NCBI GenBank assembly: GCA_013289955.1
Contig: JABCYZ010000014.1
Location: forward strand, 62,001 to 126,000
Length of the DNA stretch: 64,000 nt
Source: Acidobacteriota bacterium
Lineage (GTDB): Bacteria > Acidobacteriota > Terriglobia > Acidiferrales > UBA7541
Reading direction: 5' to 3'
The position numbers and the translations under genes were made by a program. Positions 8,005-17,718 of the stretch are shown here, one piece after another. The stretch's first letter is position 1; each line of letters opens with the position of its first letter. Under the pieces are notes generated by a model that worked only from the letters and a program-made list of their open reading frames with translations, did not search any database and was not told the origin of the DNA.

Positions 8005-10728
8005 ATGAAGAAGAGGCTGCAGCTGATCCGCAAGGCGCACCTCGGATTTGGCGCTGTATTCGCGGTTCTTCTCGTTGTCGGTGTTGTTTCCTATCGCAGC
8101 CTTGGGTTGTCGGCGGAAACCGAACAATGGGTGCAGCATACACATGAGGTCCTTGAACACCTCGAAACGCTGAGCTCGGACATCACCAATGTTCAGACGG
8201 GTTACACTGAGTTTGCTCTAAGCGACGAGAAGGCATTTCTTCAATCTGCCATCGCCAACCGATCACTCGCCGAACAGGAAGAGAAAACCCTCCAGGCATT
8301 GACCGCCGACAATCCCTATCAGCAGCGTCAGCTTGTTAGCCTTCGAGGTTTGACCGAACAGATAGCCGCGCAGAGTCAAACTCTCATTCTCCAGCGCCAG
8401 TCGCGCGGTCCCGAGGCGGCCACCGAAATCATTCGACAGAGTATGGACGAGGGGCCCCTGGACGAATTTTGCACTGTCACTCACCGCATGGAGGACGAAG
8501 AACAGCGCCTATTATCAGAACGCAATAGGGATGCTGAGCTGCGTTTTCGCGAGACGAAGGCTGCCATCGTTCTGGGAAGCATGCTGGGGCTAGTGGTCGC
8601 CGTCTTGGCGGGTTGGATTCTGCAACGCGATTACGCCGCGCGTGGACGTGCGGAAACGAAATTCCGGGCATTGCTAGAAGGGGCTCCGGATGCAATGGTG
8701 GTAATAAACCATAAGGAAGAGATTGTCCTCCTAAATCTCCAGGCGGAGAACCAGTTTGGATACCACCGCGATGAACTCCTGGGGCAGAAGGTCAAGACCA
8801 TCCTTCCGGAAGGCTTGGCGAAACGGCTGCTCACGGACGGTAGCCTGTCCGATACTCGGGCCGTGGGGCAGCAGGTCGGGACAAAGATCGAGCTTAATGG
8901 GCGGCGAAAAGATGGAAGCGAATTTCCGGCCGAGATTATGCTGAGCCCGCTCGACAGCGTCGACGGAGTCCTGGTCACGGCTGCGATTCGCGACATCAGC
9001 GTGCGCACGAAAGCGGAAAAAATTCAGTTACAAACAACGGAAGTCCTCACTCAAACCAATAAAGACTTGGTCGAGGCGAGAGAGGTAGCAGAAGCCGAGA
9101 GGCAAATCGCGCAAGCCGCATACCAGGCCGCCGAAGCGGCGAGCCGTGCCAAGAGCGAGTTTCTTGCCAATATGAGCCACGAGATTCGCACGCCGCTGAA
9201 CGGTATCATGGGCATGACCGGGCTGGCTCTCGACACGGAGCTCACGCCAGAGCAGCGCGAATACCTGGACGCCGTAACCATTTCGACGGATTCCCTGCGC
9301 TTTCTCATCAACGACATTCTCGACTTTTCAAAGATCGAGGCGGGCAAGATCGACTTCGAGGCCATCGCTTTCGACCTTCGAGATTGCGTGGAATTAACCC
9401 TGAGAACGCTCGCGTTGCAGGCAGGCGAAAAGGGCCTGGAGCTTCTCTGTGAGGTGGCTCTCAACGTGCCTGAAACCTTGATTGGGGACTCCAACCGGCT
9501 CCGGCAAGTTGTAACGAATCTGGTGGCCAACGCAATCAAGTTTACAGAGAGTGGTGAGATTGCGTTGACCGTTCAGACCGTGGCTCGAGCCGACCATAAT
9601 TGCATTTTGCAGTTTACGGTGTCGGATACAGGGATCGGAATTCCCAAGGAGAGGCAGAGAGCGATCTTCGATTCGTTTTCCCAGGCGGACTCCTCAACGA
9701 CGAGGAAGTACGGGGGAACCGGCCTTGGATTGACTATCTCGTCGCGGTTGGTCGACATGATGGGCGGGAAAATCTGGGTGGAAAGCGAACCCGGCCGAGG
9801 AAGCAAGTTCCATTTCACCTTATCTCTTGGCATTGCCGACGTCATGGAGAAAAAGGCATTCTCTGTCCTCCCGCCTGAATTTCGTGATGCAAGGATACTC
9901 GTCGTTGATGATAACCACACGAACCGGGGGATTCTTGGTGGAATGCTCGGGCGTTGGAAAATGAAATCAACTTTAGTGGAGGGGGGTGAAGAAGCTCTCA
10001 CGGAACTCTTGGCAGCCGGCCAGGCCGGGAATCCGTACAGGTTGGTCCTTGCGGACATGCAGATGCCGGGGATGGACGGCTTTGGCTTAGTCGACCGAAT
10101 TGGCCAGCGGCCGGAATTATCTATAGCGACGATTTTGATGTTCAACGCGGCGGGCCATCCCGGGGATGCTGCGCGTCGCCAGGAGTTGGGGGTCGCGGCG
10201 TACTTGCTGAAGCCCATTCGGCAATCTGAATTGTACCTGGCCATCGCTCGAGTCCTTGGGGCCCAGCAGCAGGAAAGCGCGATCCCTCTCCGCACCCCTC
10301 TCTCGTCGCAAGATTCGCGCAGCCCTGCGGCGTCCTTGCGAGTGCTTGTGGCGGAGGACAATTCGATGAACCAGCGATTGTTGGTGCGGTTGCTAGAGAA
10401 GCGGGGGCACACGGTTCAGGTTGTCGCAAACGGGCTGGAGGCGGTCCAGGCGCTGAAGAAAGAGAGATTTGACTTGGTGCTGATGGACATTCAAATGCCG
10501 GAAATGGGTGGAGTCGAGGCAACTGAGGCAATCCGGCAAGACGAGAAAACCAGCAAATTGCACACGCCGATTATCGCCTTGACTGCAAGTACCACAACAG
10601 GAGATCGCGAGAAGTGCCTGGCTAGCGGGATGGACGGCTACCTCACAAAGCCCATTCGGACTACGGAACTCGACATACTCTTGGCGAGTCACGGCGCACG
10701 CCGGATAGAAGAGGTCTTGGGACGTTAG
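8005..10728 (+). CDS. Hybrid sensor histidine kinase (CHASE3-PAS-HisKA-HATPase-REC-REC)
   Basis: 907 aa. A transmembrane helix at about residues 12-31, a CHASE3-like periplasmic region to about 180, a second helix (AIVLGSMLGLVVAVLAGWIL, about 187-206), a PAS domain (about 215-330) and a coiled linker precede the kinase core. The phospho-acceptor is His392 in MSHEIRTPLNGIMG; the ATPase has DTGIGIP and GGTGLGL. Two receivers follow, with phospho-acceptor Asp684 (LADMQMPGMDG) and Asp828 (LMDIQMPEMGG), each with its KP signature. No HPt domain and no separate regulator are adjacent, so the final target is unknown. It should sense an envelope signal and autophosphorylate. Confidence 0.95.
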   Translation: MKKRLQLIRKAHLGFGAVFAVLLVVGVVSYRSLGLSAETEQWVQHTHEVLEHLETLSSDITNVQTGYTEFALSDEKAFLQSAIANRSLAEQEEKTLQALTADNPYQQRQLVSLRGLTEQIAAQSQTLILQRQSRGPEAATEIIRQSMDEGPLDEFCTVTHRMEDEEQRLLSERNRDAELRFRETKAAIVLGSMLGLVVAVLAGWILQRDYAARGRAETKFRALLEGAPDAMVVINHKEEIVLLNLQAENQFGYHRDELLGQKVKTILPEGLAKRLLTDGSLSDTRAVGQQVGTKIELNGRRKDGSEFPAEIMLSPLDSVDGVLVTAAIRDISVRTKAEKIQLQTTEVLTQTNKDLVEAREVAEAERQIAQAAYQAAEAASRAKSEFLANMSHEIRTPLNGIMGMTGLALDTELTPEQREYLDAVTISTDSLRFLINDILDFSKIEAGKIDFEAIAFDLRDCVELTLRTLALQAGEKGLELLCEVALNVPETLIGDSNRLRQVVTNLVANAIKFTESGEIALTVQTVARADHNCILQFTVSDTGIGIPKERQRAIFDSFSQADSSTTRKYGGTGLGLTISSRLVDMMGGKIWVESEPGRGSKFHFTLSLGIADVMEKKAFSVLPPEFRDARILVVDDNHTNRGILGGMLGRWKMKSTLVEGGEEALTELLAAGQAGNPYRLVLADMQMPGMDGFGLVDRIGQRPELSIATILMFNAAGHPGDAARRQELGVAAYLLKPIRQSELYLAIARVLGAQQQESAIPLRTPLSSQDSRSPAASLRVLVAEDNSMNQRLLVRLLEKRGHTVQVVANGLEAVQALKKERFDLVLMDIQMPEMGGVEATEAIRQDEKTSKLHTPIIALTASTTTGDREKCLASGMDGYLTKPIRTTELDILLASHGARRIEEVLGR

Positions 10729-11112
10729 AGGCGCCGCGTGCAGCAAAATAAAGACAACGGAATGCGGAAAAAACTGGCTCCCGGATCTGATGCGAAATTC
10801 GAAGTTTTTGCGTGGCAGTTGGACGGTGCCGAATTCCATTCGACGGTAGAACATTGCTCCTCCAAAAGGGCGGCTCTCGAAGGATTGGTGCGGCTTTGAT
10901 TGGACCGTTCTAACGTAGTTTGTAATTCGTAGTGACTTGCCGCAAGTCCAAAACCAAACCTTTAATCTAAGATTCTAATAAATCCAGCGAAGTTGTTACC
11001 AGTAAGCGCCTTTTCAAAAACTAATCGCCTCGGTACTACAGTGCTCTTCCTTTGTGCCGCTCAAGATTCAAGTTATGGGGATTCCGCAAGTCTTGACCTA
11101 GGAGAAATCGAC
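10729..11112. other. Intergenic region with a short perfect inverted repeat
   Basis: No gene seen. GACTTG (10934-10939) and CAAGTC (10943-10948) form a 6-bp inverted repeat with 3-nt spacing, followed by an AT-richer stretch that could be the promoter of the next gene. It could be a regulator site. Confidence 0.4.
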
Positions 11113-11901
11113 ATGAAGAAAAGTTTGTCGTTCTTGGCGAGCGTGCTCTTGGTTTCACTGCCCGGTTTTGCTCAACAGGCCAATCTAACCTCGCAGGAAA
11201 CGCAGCAGCAGCCGCAAAATTCGGCGACGCAAGACAGGACATTCGTTCTGCAAGACGCCACTCCCGTTAAATTAGTCCTAGCCGAAACCATTTCGTCCGC
11301 TGACGCAACGGTCGGGCAACTTGTTAGCTTCGAGGTAGTCGAAGATGTTCTGGTGGAGGACATCGTCGTAATTGCGAAGGGCGGGACGGCGTGGGCCACT
11401 GTGACCTCAGCGCAAGCTAAGAGGCGCATGGCTCGCGGGGGCAAGCTGGACCTGAACATCGACAAGGTCCGTCTTGCCGATGGCAGCAAGACTCTTCTTA
11501 GCGCAGTGAAGAATACGAAAGGGGGTGGGCACACAGGAGCGATGACTGGCGCTATCGTCGTCACTAGCTTGATTCTGTGGCCGGCGGCCCCGTTTTTCTT
11601 GTTCATGCATGGTAAAGACATCACGATTCCCAAAGGGACCGCACTTACCGCTTTTGTTCAAGGCGATGACGTGCTGGATCGCCCGAGATTTATCAGATTA
11701 GCTCACCCCGTAATTCCACCCTCGACAGCAACTACATCTTCTGGTGATCAGATTCCTTTGCAAAAAGCAGCTGCACAGCAGGAACCGGCCATGCAATTCC
11801 AATCCGTAGATCCCCAGTCACTGGGCGAAGTTGCGCGGCAGAATCGTGCCAGGAAAGCAAAGCAAGACCCGCCGCCGCAAGACAAACCGCAAAACCAGTA
11901 A
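11113..11901 (+). CDS. Exported hypothetical protein (262 aa)
   Basis: The start at 11113 has AGGAGA nine bases upstream and gives a clean signal peptide (MKKSLSFLASVLLVSLPGFA, cleavage before QQ). The mature part has a beta-rich domain (TPVKLVLAETISSADATVGQ, then EVVEDVLVEDIVVIAKGGTA), a hydrophobic segment in the middle (ALLSA-like stretch then TGAIVVTSLILWPAAPFFLF, about 155-175), the phrase KDITIPKGTALTAFVQGD and a Gln/Lys-rich tail. Proteins with an IPKGT-x-x-x-AFVDG phrase are frequent in Acidobacteriota, but no activity is known to me. Confidence 0.7.
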   Translation: MKKSLSFLASVLLVSLPGFAQQANLTSQETQQQPQNSATQDRTFVLQDATPVKLVLAETISSADATVGQLVSFEVVEDVLVEDIVVIAKGGTAWATVTSAQAKRRMARGGKLDLNIDKVRLADGSKTLLSAVKNTKGGGHTGAMTGAIVVTSLILWPAAPFFLFMHGKDITIPKGTALTAFVQGDDVLDRPRFIRLAHPVIPPSTATTSSGDQIPLQKAAAQQEPAMQFQSVDPQSLGEVARQNRARKAKQDPPPQDKPQNQ

Positions 11902-12270
11902 GTGAATTCGACAAAAAAGGGCCGTCGAAAGAAGCACTACGGCGCCGCAGCCAAAAGAGTCGGACCACATGGTCGCGACCCGTGGCTCTCGCTCACCCCA
12001 ATCTGCGCTTCGACGCCAAGCCTCCGAGGTAATAGCCCCGTACGGCGATTTCTGCCGAGGAGCGAAATGGACCGAACGTCCGGAGCTTGGTTTGAGTGGT
12101 TAGCTGCGGGGTAAACCGCCGCGGCCCCGCTTTAGAGCAAGGTAAGTTTCGACCGGGCGCGCGTCGGTGGCTAGAGCGAAAGGGAAGTGGCGTCCTCGGT
12201 TTGTGCGCCGCCTGCACGCGGGGTTTCCCAAGAGATGGCTACTGAACGGAATAGAAGACAAAGTATGTTT
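11902..12270. other. Intergenic region with a decayed copy of the repeated peptide motif (copy 2)
   Basis: At 12068-12114 the sequence repeats the motif seen near 6.0 and 54.9 kb: TGGACCGAACGTC and then TTTGAGTGGTTAGCTGC ending in TAA. The first part reads WTER in one frame and the second FEWLAAG-stop in another, so one base has been lost between them. Nothing else recognisable lies between the two convergent genes. Confidence 0.45.
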
Positions 12271-15200
12271 TTACTGTGTCTTTATAATGATCGTGATGGC
12301 GGCGGAGTGGCTTGAGCCGCCGGCAGTGGCCTTGATGGTGGCGGAGTATTGGCCGGGCGCGGTGCCCGAAGAAACGGTGCTCTGGCCGCAGCCGATGAGT
12401 CCGAGTCCGGCGGTGGCAGCGAACAGCAGAAAGAGAATGGCGCAGGCAAAACGGTTATTTTGTTTTGCAGTTTTGATCCCGAGAAGCACGGCCGAGAGCA
12501 GCAGGCCGAGCGAAAGCACCGAGGAGACGGTGCCAAAGGCCGTGGGAATGCGCGGCAACGAAAGCGGCTGGAGTTGTGAAAGCACGCCGTTATTTCCAGT
12601 GGTGTTGATGGTGAGCATGGCTGTGGCGGCGGTGTTGTTGCCTGTCATAACGAGCTGCGCCGGTAGAAAGACGCAATTGGCGTGGGCCGGCAGGCCGGCG
12701 CAAGAGAAGCTGATCGTTCCCGCGTAGCCTCCCACAGGCGTAACGGTGAGCAAGGAAGTTCCCGACTGGCCTTCCACGATGGTGAGTGAAATGGGATTGG
12801 CGGTAATGGAATAGTCCGGCAGAACGCTGTTGGTGAGAGCGAAGGAAACCGCGGTGAGCCCTGCAGAGGTGCCGGACACGGAGTATTGGCCGGTGGTAGC
12901 GTTGGCGGTGAAGACCGTCGCCGTAGCCAGTCCGTTGACGTTCGTGGTAAGCGTTGTCGAGATACCGCCGACGGCAAAGGTGCCGCTGGCGCCACTCGCG
13001 GGAGCGCTCAAAACCACAGTGGTGCCGGGAACGCCGTTTCCAAAAGTGTCTGTAACCTTAGCGACGAGCAAGACGGCGAACGCCGTGCTGGGCGCCGCAG
13101 TTTGGTCCGAGCCAGACATGATGACAAGAGCTGAGGCGGCAGCAGGCGAATCGTTGACAGATTGTGTGGCTTCGAGGGCGGCGTTCCCGGTGTCGACCAC
13201 AGAAACAGTTTCCGAGCCGCTCGTTTCGAGCGTGATACTGAAGACGTGCGTTCCTCCGTCAGCAGCCAGGAAAGTGTAATCCGCCGGCAAGACGGCAAGA
13301 GGATCGCCGCTGGTGAAGTGTACCGTGCCGGTGTAGGACCCGGCGGGCGTTCCAGTAGCGGTGAAGGCATTCAAGGTGATGTTAAATGGAGTGCCGGCAC
13401 TCGCTATGCCAGAGACGGCAATCGCGAGCGATGCGGCCGGGCCGGAGTTGTCTTGCGCGGCTCCGAGGTCCACGGTGTTGTTAATGACGCGGGCAAAGCC
13501 GGTTCCGCGTTGATCGAAGGCGAGAGACTGCGGCACGCCGGGATTGAGGGCGATGGCCACGCTGCCCGCGGCAATCGCAGGGCTTCCGAAGAGTGGAAGC
13601 ATGGTTTGCACCGAGCCGCCATTGCTGGCGAGCGTACCCAGTTTCAAGGTAGCCGGAGTGCCGTTGAAGAGATTGAAGGCGCTTTGCGTGCCGCAGGCCA
13701 CGCAATCGCCGCCGAAAGCGGTATTACCAGAGACAATGCTATTGGCGATGGTGACTGAGCCTGCGGTGGCGTTCAGGTTGGTGACCGAGCCGCCGGTCTG
13801 GCTGGAGGAAGTGTTCCCGGAAAGAGTGCTCTGGACGAGGTTGAGCGTGCCGGCGGGTTCATTTTCGATTCCAGAGCCATCGACGGCAGAGTTTCCGAAG
13901 AAGGTACTTTGCGGAACGGAGAGAGGGCCGCTGTTGTCGATACCGCCGCCGTTGACTCCGGCCGCGTTGCCGGCAATCGTGCTGTCATAGAAAACGCTGG
14001 TGCCTGTGGTGGCCACGCCGCCGCCGTTTAGGGTGGCGGTGTTCGCCGAAATGGTGGAGGAGTTTACGGTAAGAGTGCCGGTGCTGTAGAGACCACCGCC
14101 GTTTTGCACGGCGGTGCTGTTGGAGACGGTGACCTCGTCGAGAGTGAGTGAACCAGCGTTGTTGATCCCGCCGCCGTTGGTAGCAGAGGCGCCCTCAACT
14201 ACCGAGAGACCTTCGATGGAAACATTGGCGCCGACGCTGACCTGAAAGACACTGGAAGCATTGTCTCCGGAAATGGTGAGTTCCGTTGCTCCGGGGCCGG
14301 TAATGGTGACATTAGAGTTCAGCAGCAGCACGCCGCCTGTGAGAGTCGAAGTCCATGGGGAGCTGCCGGTGAATTGCGAGGTATCTACGGTGAGGTTTCC
14401 CGCACCCAGAGTGTTGGATTGAGTGATGGCGCTGCGCAAAGAGCAGACGCCGGTACCGTTGCAAGGGGACCCGCCGGAATCATCCGTTAAGGTGTTTACG
14501 ATGAATTGGGGCAAGGCATTCACGACGATGCCGGATTGAACCCCGAGGAGTGTTCCGTCGGTAGCGGAAATACTTTCGGTGCCGGCGGTGACGAGAGTGC
14601 CGGAGAAAGCATGCACGCCCATGTCGGCGGAAATAAAGGTGTAGGGCGAGGGAGCGAGAGTGGCAGAAGTGTCGGTGCTGCTCAGAGTGACGGTGCCAAC
14701 GTAGGTGGTGATGGGATTCAAGAAGGCGTCGGTGACACTGACGGCGAAGTTATGCGTGACGGTGGAGTAGGTAGGCGAGGGAAATCCGGTGACCCTCATT
14801 ACCGCAGAGGAAGCTTGCGCTGTGACCGTAGTGGTAGCGAGAGCAGAGGTGAGCCCCGTGCTGGAGGCGGTGACGGTATATTGACCGGCGAGGTTCATAG
14901 GAACGGCGGTGAAATTAAAGGTGGCGACACCGGAGACGGCGGCTTGCGTCTGGTTTTGCGAAAAAGAGTTTGGCCCGGTGATAGTAACAACGATGCTGGC
15001 GGTAGAGGCGGTGTCCAGAACGGAAGTGGCGGAGTATACGCCGACGCTGATGGTACCGACGGAAGATCCGGCCTGAACGGTACTAGGCGGGGCCGCAATA
15101 TAGAGCAGCTTGGAGGCAGCGATAGGAATGCCGGTGCCACTGAGGGTCACCAGTTGCGGAGAGTTAGCGGCATTGTCAGTGAGCTGCAGTGAAGCGCTGC

Positions 15201-17127
15201 GCGCACCGAGAGCTCCCGGAGTGAAGGTTACGTTGTAGGTGCACGATAAGCCGGCGCCGAGTGAGGCTGGGCAGTTATTTGTTTGGGCGAAGTCCGAGAT
15301 ATTTGTGCCGATCATGCTGGCGGCGAGGCCGGTGAGAGCGGCGGTGCCGGTGTTGGTTAGTACGACGGGCATGGAGGCGGACCTGACGCCGACGCTTTGA
15401 TTGCCGAAGGCGACGGCTGAGGTGGAAAGCCCGGCAACGGGGGCGCTGGCGCCGGTGCCAGAAAGCATGGAGATCTGAGGGCCGCCGAGGGCGTTGTCGG
15501 CTATGGAGAGGGCGGCGCTGCGCGCGCCGGATGCAGCTGGGGTAAAGGTGACGGTCACAGCGCAGGTGCCACCGGAAGGAAGAGGTGTGGCGCACGTATC
15601 TAGCTCTGTGAAGTCAGTGGGATTGGTACCGGTGAATGTAATTCCGGAGATGGCCAGAGTGAGCGAGGTGGAATTCGTCAGCGTGAAAACGTGCTGAGTG
15701 GAGGCGCCGACGCCGACGCTGCCAAAGGCTTGGGTCGAAGGAGTAAGAAGTGCGGTTGGCACAAAGACATTGGCGGTGCTGGTGGATGTGGCAGCCACAC
15801 CCAAACCGCCCGCAGTTTGGAAATCACCCAATGCTAGGCCGTAAATGCCGAAGGCCGAGCCCATGGATTGAGGGGCTTGAAATGTGCCGTCACCGTTTCC
15901 TGGCCACGCCTGCACGGTGGTGGAAGTGAGAGTAACAATGTCCTGTTTGCCGTCGCTGTTGATGTCTCCGGTGCGGACGGCGTAATAGTTTCCGGTGGTG
16001 ACAACAAAAGTCTCCGGTTGAAAAGTGGCGTCGCCGTTGCCGAGCAGGACTGCGATTCCGGCGGCTGCGCTGCTGGTTACTACGAGATCGAGTTTTCCGT
16101 CGCCGTTGAAGTCTCCGGCGGCGACGGACCAAGCTCCAGCCAGGGCGGGATAGTGAACGACGGCGCCAAAATTTCCAGAGCCTGTTCCTTTGTAAACATC
16201 AACCGAGGCGCTACCGACGCGGTTGGCGGCGGCGATATCGAGAATGCCGTCGCCATTGAAATCCGCTACCACCAGGGAATAAATGTCGCTCGAACCGCTC
16301 ACGGTAGTGGGGGCCTGAAACGTGCCGTTGCCATTTCCAAGAAAGACGAGAATTCCCGAGCCGCACTCATTGCCCACGATGATGTCTAGCTTGCCGTCGC
16401 CATTGACGTCGGCCAGGACGGGGCTGCTCGGGCAGTTTCCCTGCGTGAGGGAAGTGACGGTGAAGGTGCCGTCGCCGTTTCCGAGAGCAATGTTGAGGCC
16501 ACTGTTGAGAGTGCCAATAACAAGATCGGGGATGCCGTCACCATTTAAATCGCCCACAGCGATGCCCCAAGGGATGGCGAGAGAGGTAAACAATTTCTGA
16601 GCCTGGAAAGTGCCGTCCCCGTTGCCGAGGAGTACCGAGACGGTGCCGGAGTTGCGATTGGAGATGATGAGGTCGAGGTTGCCGTCGGCGTTCAGATCGG
16701 CGGTAGCTGCCGCGGATGGGAGGCTTCCGACGGCTGGGGAAAAGGCGGCGGTGGTGATGGTGGAAATGGGAGCGCCGACGGGGAAAAAGAAGACGTTGGA
16801 AACGAGAGTAGAATTTGCAACGGTGAGGTGGCCGGTGCCGCCGGTGACGATGAGAGTGGCAGGAACGACGGCGGTGAGTTGATCCGCGCTTATAAAGGTG
16901 GTGACCAGGGCGGTAGCATTCCATTTCACCACGGAGCTAACGACAAAATTTGCGCCGTTGACCGTTAGGGTGAATTGCGCCCCGCCGGGAGCTGCGGATA
17001 TGGGAGAGATGGAAGTGATCAAAGGAACTGGAGAGATGGTGGCTGATGCGAATGTGGCGGGAATGAGAGCCAGGAGAAAAAAGAATCGTAACGAAAAAGC
17101 CACAAAGGGCTTGCGAGTAGAAAGCAT
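12271..17127 (-). CDS. Very large secreted FG-GAP / Ig-like / beta-helix protein (1618 aa)
   Basis: Signal peptide at about 1-28, start supported by CAGGAGATCC before the ATG. In order: an IPT/TIG-like domain (about 30-115); a string of FG-GAP/VCBS repeats with calcium-loop cores such as DLNADGNLDLIISN and DFNGDGILDIAAAN (about 130-440); two HYDIN/ASPM-like Ig domains (FGSVGVGASTQHVFTLTNS; GNQSVGVRS); Ig-like repeats; a right-handed beta-helix region opening with CSLRSAITQSN and GGGI/GGGL repeats (about 900-1130); more Ig-like domains; and near the C-terminus two hydrophobic stretches. It is probably a cell-surface adhesin or matrix protein. Long antisense frames on the other strand are composition artefacts. 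Confidence 0.85.
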   Translation of the reverse strand: MLSTRKPFVAFSLRFFFLLALIPATFASATISPVPLITSISPISAAPGGAQFTLTVNGANFVVSSVVKWNATALVTTFISADQLTAVVPATLIVTGGTGHLTVANSTLVSNVFFFPVGAPISTITTAAFSPAVGSLPSAAATADLNADGNLDLIISNRNSGTVSVLLGNGDGTFQAQKLFTSLAIPWGIAVGDLNGDGIPDLVIGTLNSGLNIALGNGDGTFTVTSLTQGNCPSSPVLADVNGDGKLDIIVGNECGSGILVFLGNGNGTFQAPTTVSGSSDIYSLVVADFNGDGILDIAAANRVGSASVDVYKGTGSGNFGAVVHYPALAGAWSVAAGDFNGDGKLDLVVTSSAAAGIAVLLGNGDATFQPETFVVTTGNYYAVRTGDINSDGKQDIVTLTSTTVQAWPGNGDGTFQAPQSMGSAFGIYGLALGDFQTAGGLGVAATSTSTANVFVPTALLTPSTQAFGSVGVGASTQHVFTLTNSTSLTLAISGITFTGTNPTDFTELDTCATPLPSGGTCAVTVTFTPAASGARSAALSIADNALGGPQISMLSGTGASAPVAGLSTSAVAFGNQSVGVRSASMPVVLTNTGTAALTGLAASMIGTNISDFAQTNNCPASLGAGLSCTYNVTFTPGALGARSASLQLTDNAANSPQLVTLSGTGIPIAASKLLYIAAPPSTVQAGSSVGTISVGVYSATSVLDTASTASIVVTITGPNSFSQNQTQAAVSGVATFNFTAVPMNLAGQYTVTASSTGLTSALATTTVTAQASSAVMRVTGFPSPTYSTVTHNFAVSVTDAFLNPITTYVGTVTLSSTDTSATLAPSPYTFISADMGVHAFSGTLVTAGTESISATDGTLLGVQSGIVVNALPQFIVNTLTDDSGGSPCNGTGVCSLRSAITQSNTLGAGNLTVDTSQFTGSSPWTSTLTGGVLLLNSNVTITGPGATELTISGDNASSVFQVSVGANVSIEGLSVVEGASATNGGGINNAGSLTLDEVTVSNSTAVQNGGGLYSTGTLTVNSSTISANTATLNGGGVATTGTSVFYDSTIAGNAAGVNGGGIDNSGPLSVPQSTFFGNSAVDGSGIENEPAGTLNLVQSTLSGNTSSSQTGGSVTNLNATAGSVTIANSIVSGNTAFGGDCVACGTQSAFNLFNGTPATLKLGTLASNGGSVQTMLPLFGSPAIAAGSVAIALNPGVPQSLAFDQRGTGFARVINNTVDLGAAQDNSGPAASLAIAVSGIASAGTPFNITLNAFTATGTPAGSYTGTVHFTSGDPLAVLPADYTFLAADGGTHVFSITLETSGSETVSVVDTGNAALEATQSVNDSPAAASALVIMSGSDQTAAPSTAFAVLLVAKVTDTFGNGVPGTTVVLSAPASGASGTFAVGGISTTLTTNVNGLATATVFTANATTGQYSVSGTSAGLTAVSFALTNSVLPDYSITANPISLTIVEGQSGTSLLTVTPVGGYAGTISFSCAGLPAHANCVFLPAQLVMTGNNTAATAMLTINTTGNNGVLSQLQPLSLPRIPTAFGTVSSVLSLGLLLSAVLLGIKTAKQNNRFACAILFLLFAATAGLGLIGCGQSTVSSGTAPGQYSATIKATAGGSSHSAAITIIIKTQ

Positions 17128-17718
17128 GTCGGATCTCCTGACAGTTCTTCCTTTAGCGAAATTGATGAGCGGTAGTGAAAGAAATTGTTGTGCTGCGACT
17201 ATGCCGACATTGGAATTCGCTGGGGTGAAACCGATGTGCGGTGCGTGCGGAGTCTGAAGACGAGACGTTTACAGCCGCTGCAGACTAGCGGATATGTGAT
17301 GGCACGCGTGACGCCACGGAGGCATGGGAGTTATTAGGAATTTGCCATGCACCCGGAGCGAGAATGCGCGTGATGGACGAAGGAGATGGAGCGGAGTGGG
17401 GAGAAAAGTTGCTCCTAAGGCGATGATTCAAAGTTGGTTCGCGGAAAGAGGAGAGACGCGGGAGTTTCCGGAGGAGGCGAAGTTGGACGGGCATGATAGT
17501 GCGTCTAGAGGCGCGCGAGTGTTTCCGTCAAGCGGCGGAGTTCTGATTTGGGCGGGTGGCCCTAAACGGGAGGCAGGTTTTTTAGCCGGAAATCGGCGCC
17601 CACATTTCACCGAGGTTGGCGCTTAGCTGTTTTGCCTAGCAGCACATTGGTGCTGGGTCTCGGTGCGCTTTTCCAGAGGCGCAGGAGATTGTCACCGACC
17701 ATCGCAAATCGCTTGCTG
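17128..17718. other. Intergenic region upstream of the large secreted protein
   Basis: 591 bp with no gene that I can support. It must hold the promoter of the large protein on the minus strand and the 3' region of the glycosyltransferase gene. Short frames in it have no ribosome sites and read as basic low-complexity peptides. Confidence 0.5.

Noticed and set aside
9573..10412. Minus-strand frame of 279 codons inside the hybrid kinase gene
   Set aside because: Overlaps the kinase ATPase and receiver domains, whose motifs are unmistakable; no ribosome site.
10393..10854. Minus-strand frame of 153 codons at the end of the hybrid kinase gene
   Set aside because: Mostly antisense to the second receiver domain; no family features.
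14506..15192. Plus-strand frame of 228 codons, and others at 12830-13279 and 13544-13990, opposite the 1618-aa protein
   Set aside because: Repetitive Gly/Ser/Val peptides that mirror the repeats of the real gene on the minus strand; no start signals.
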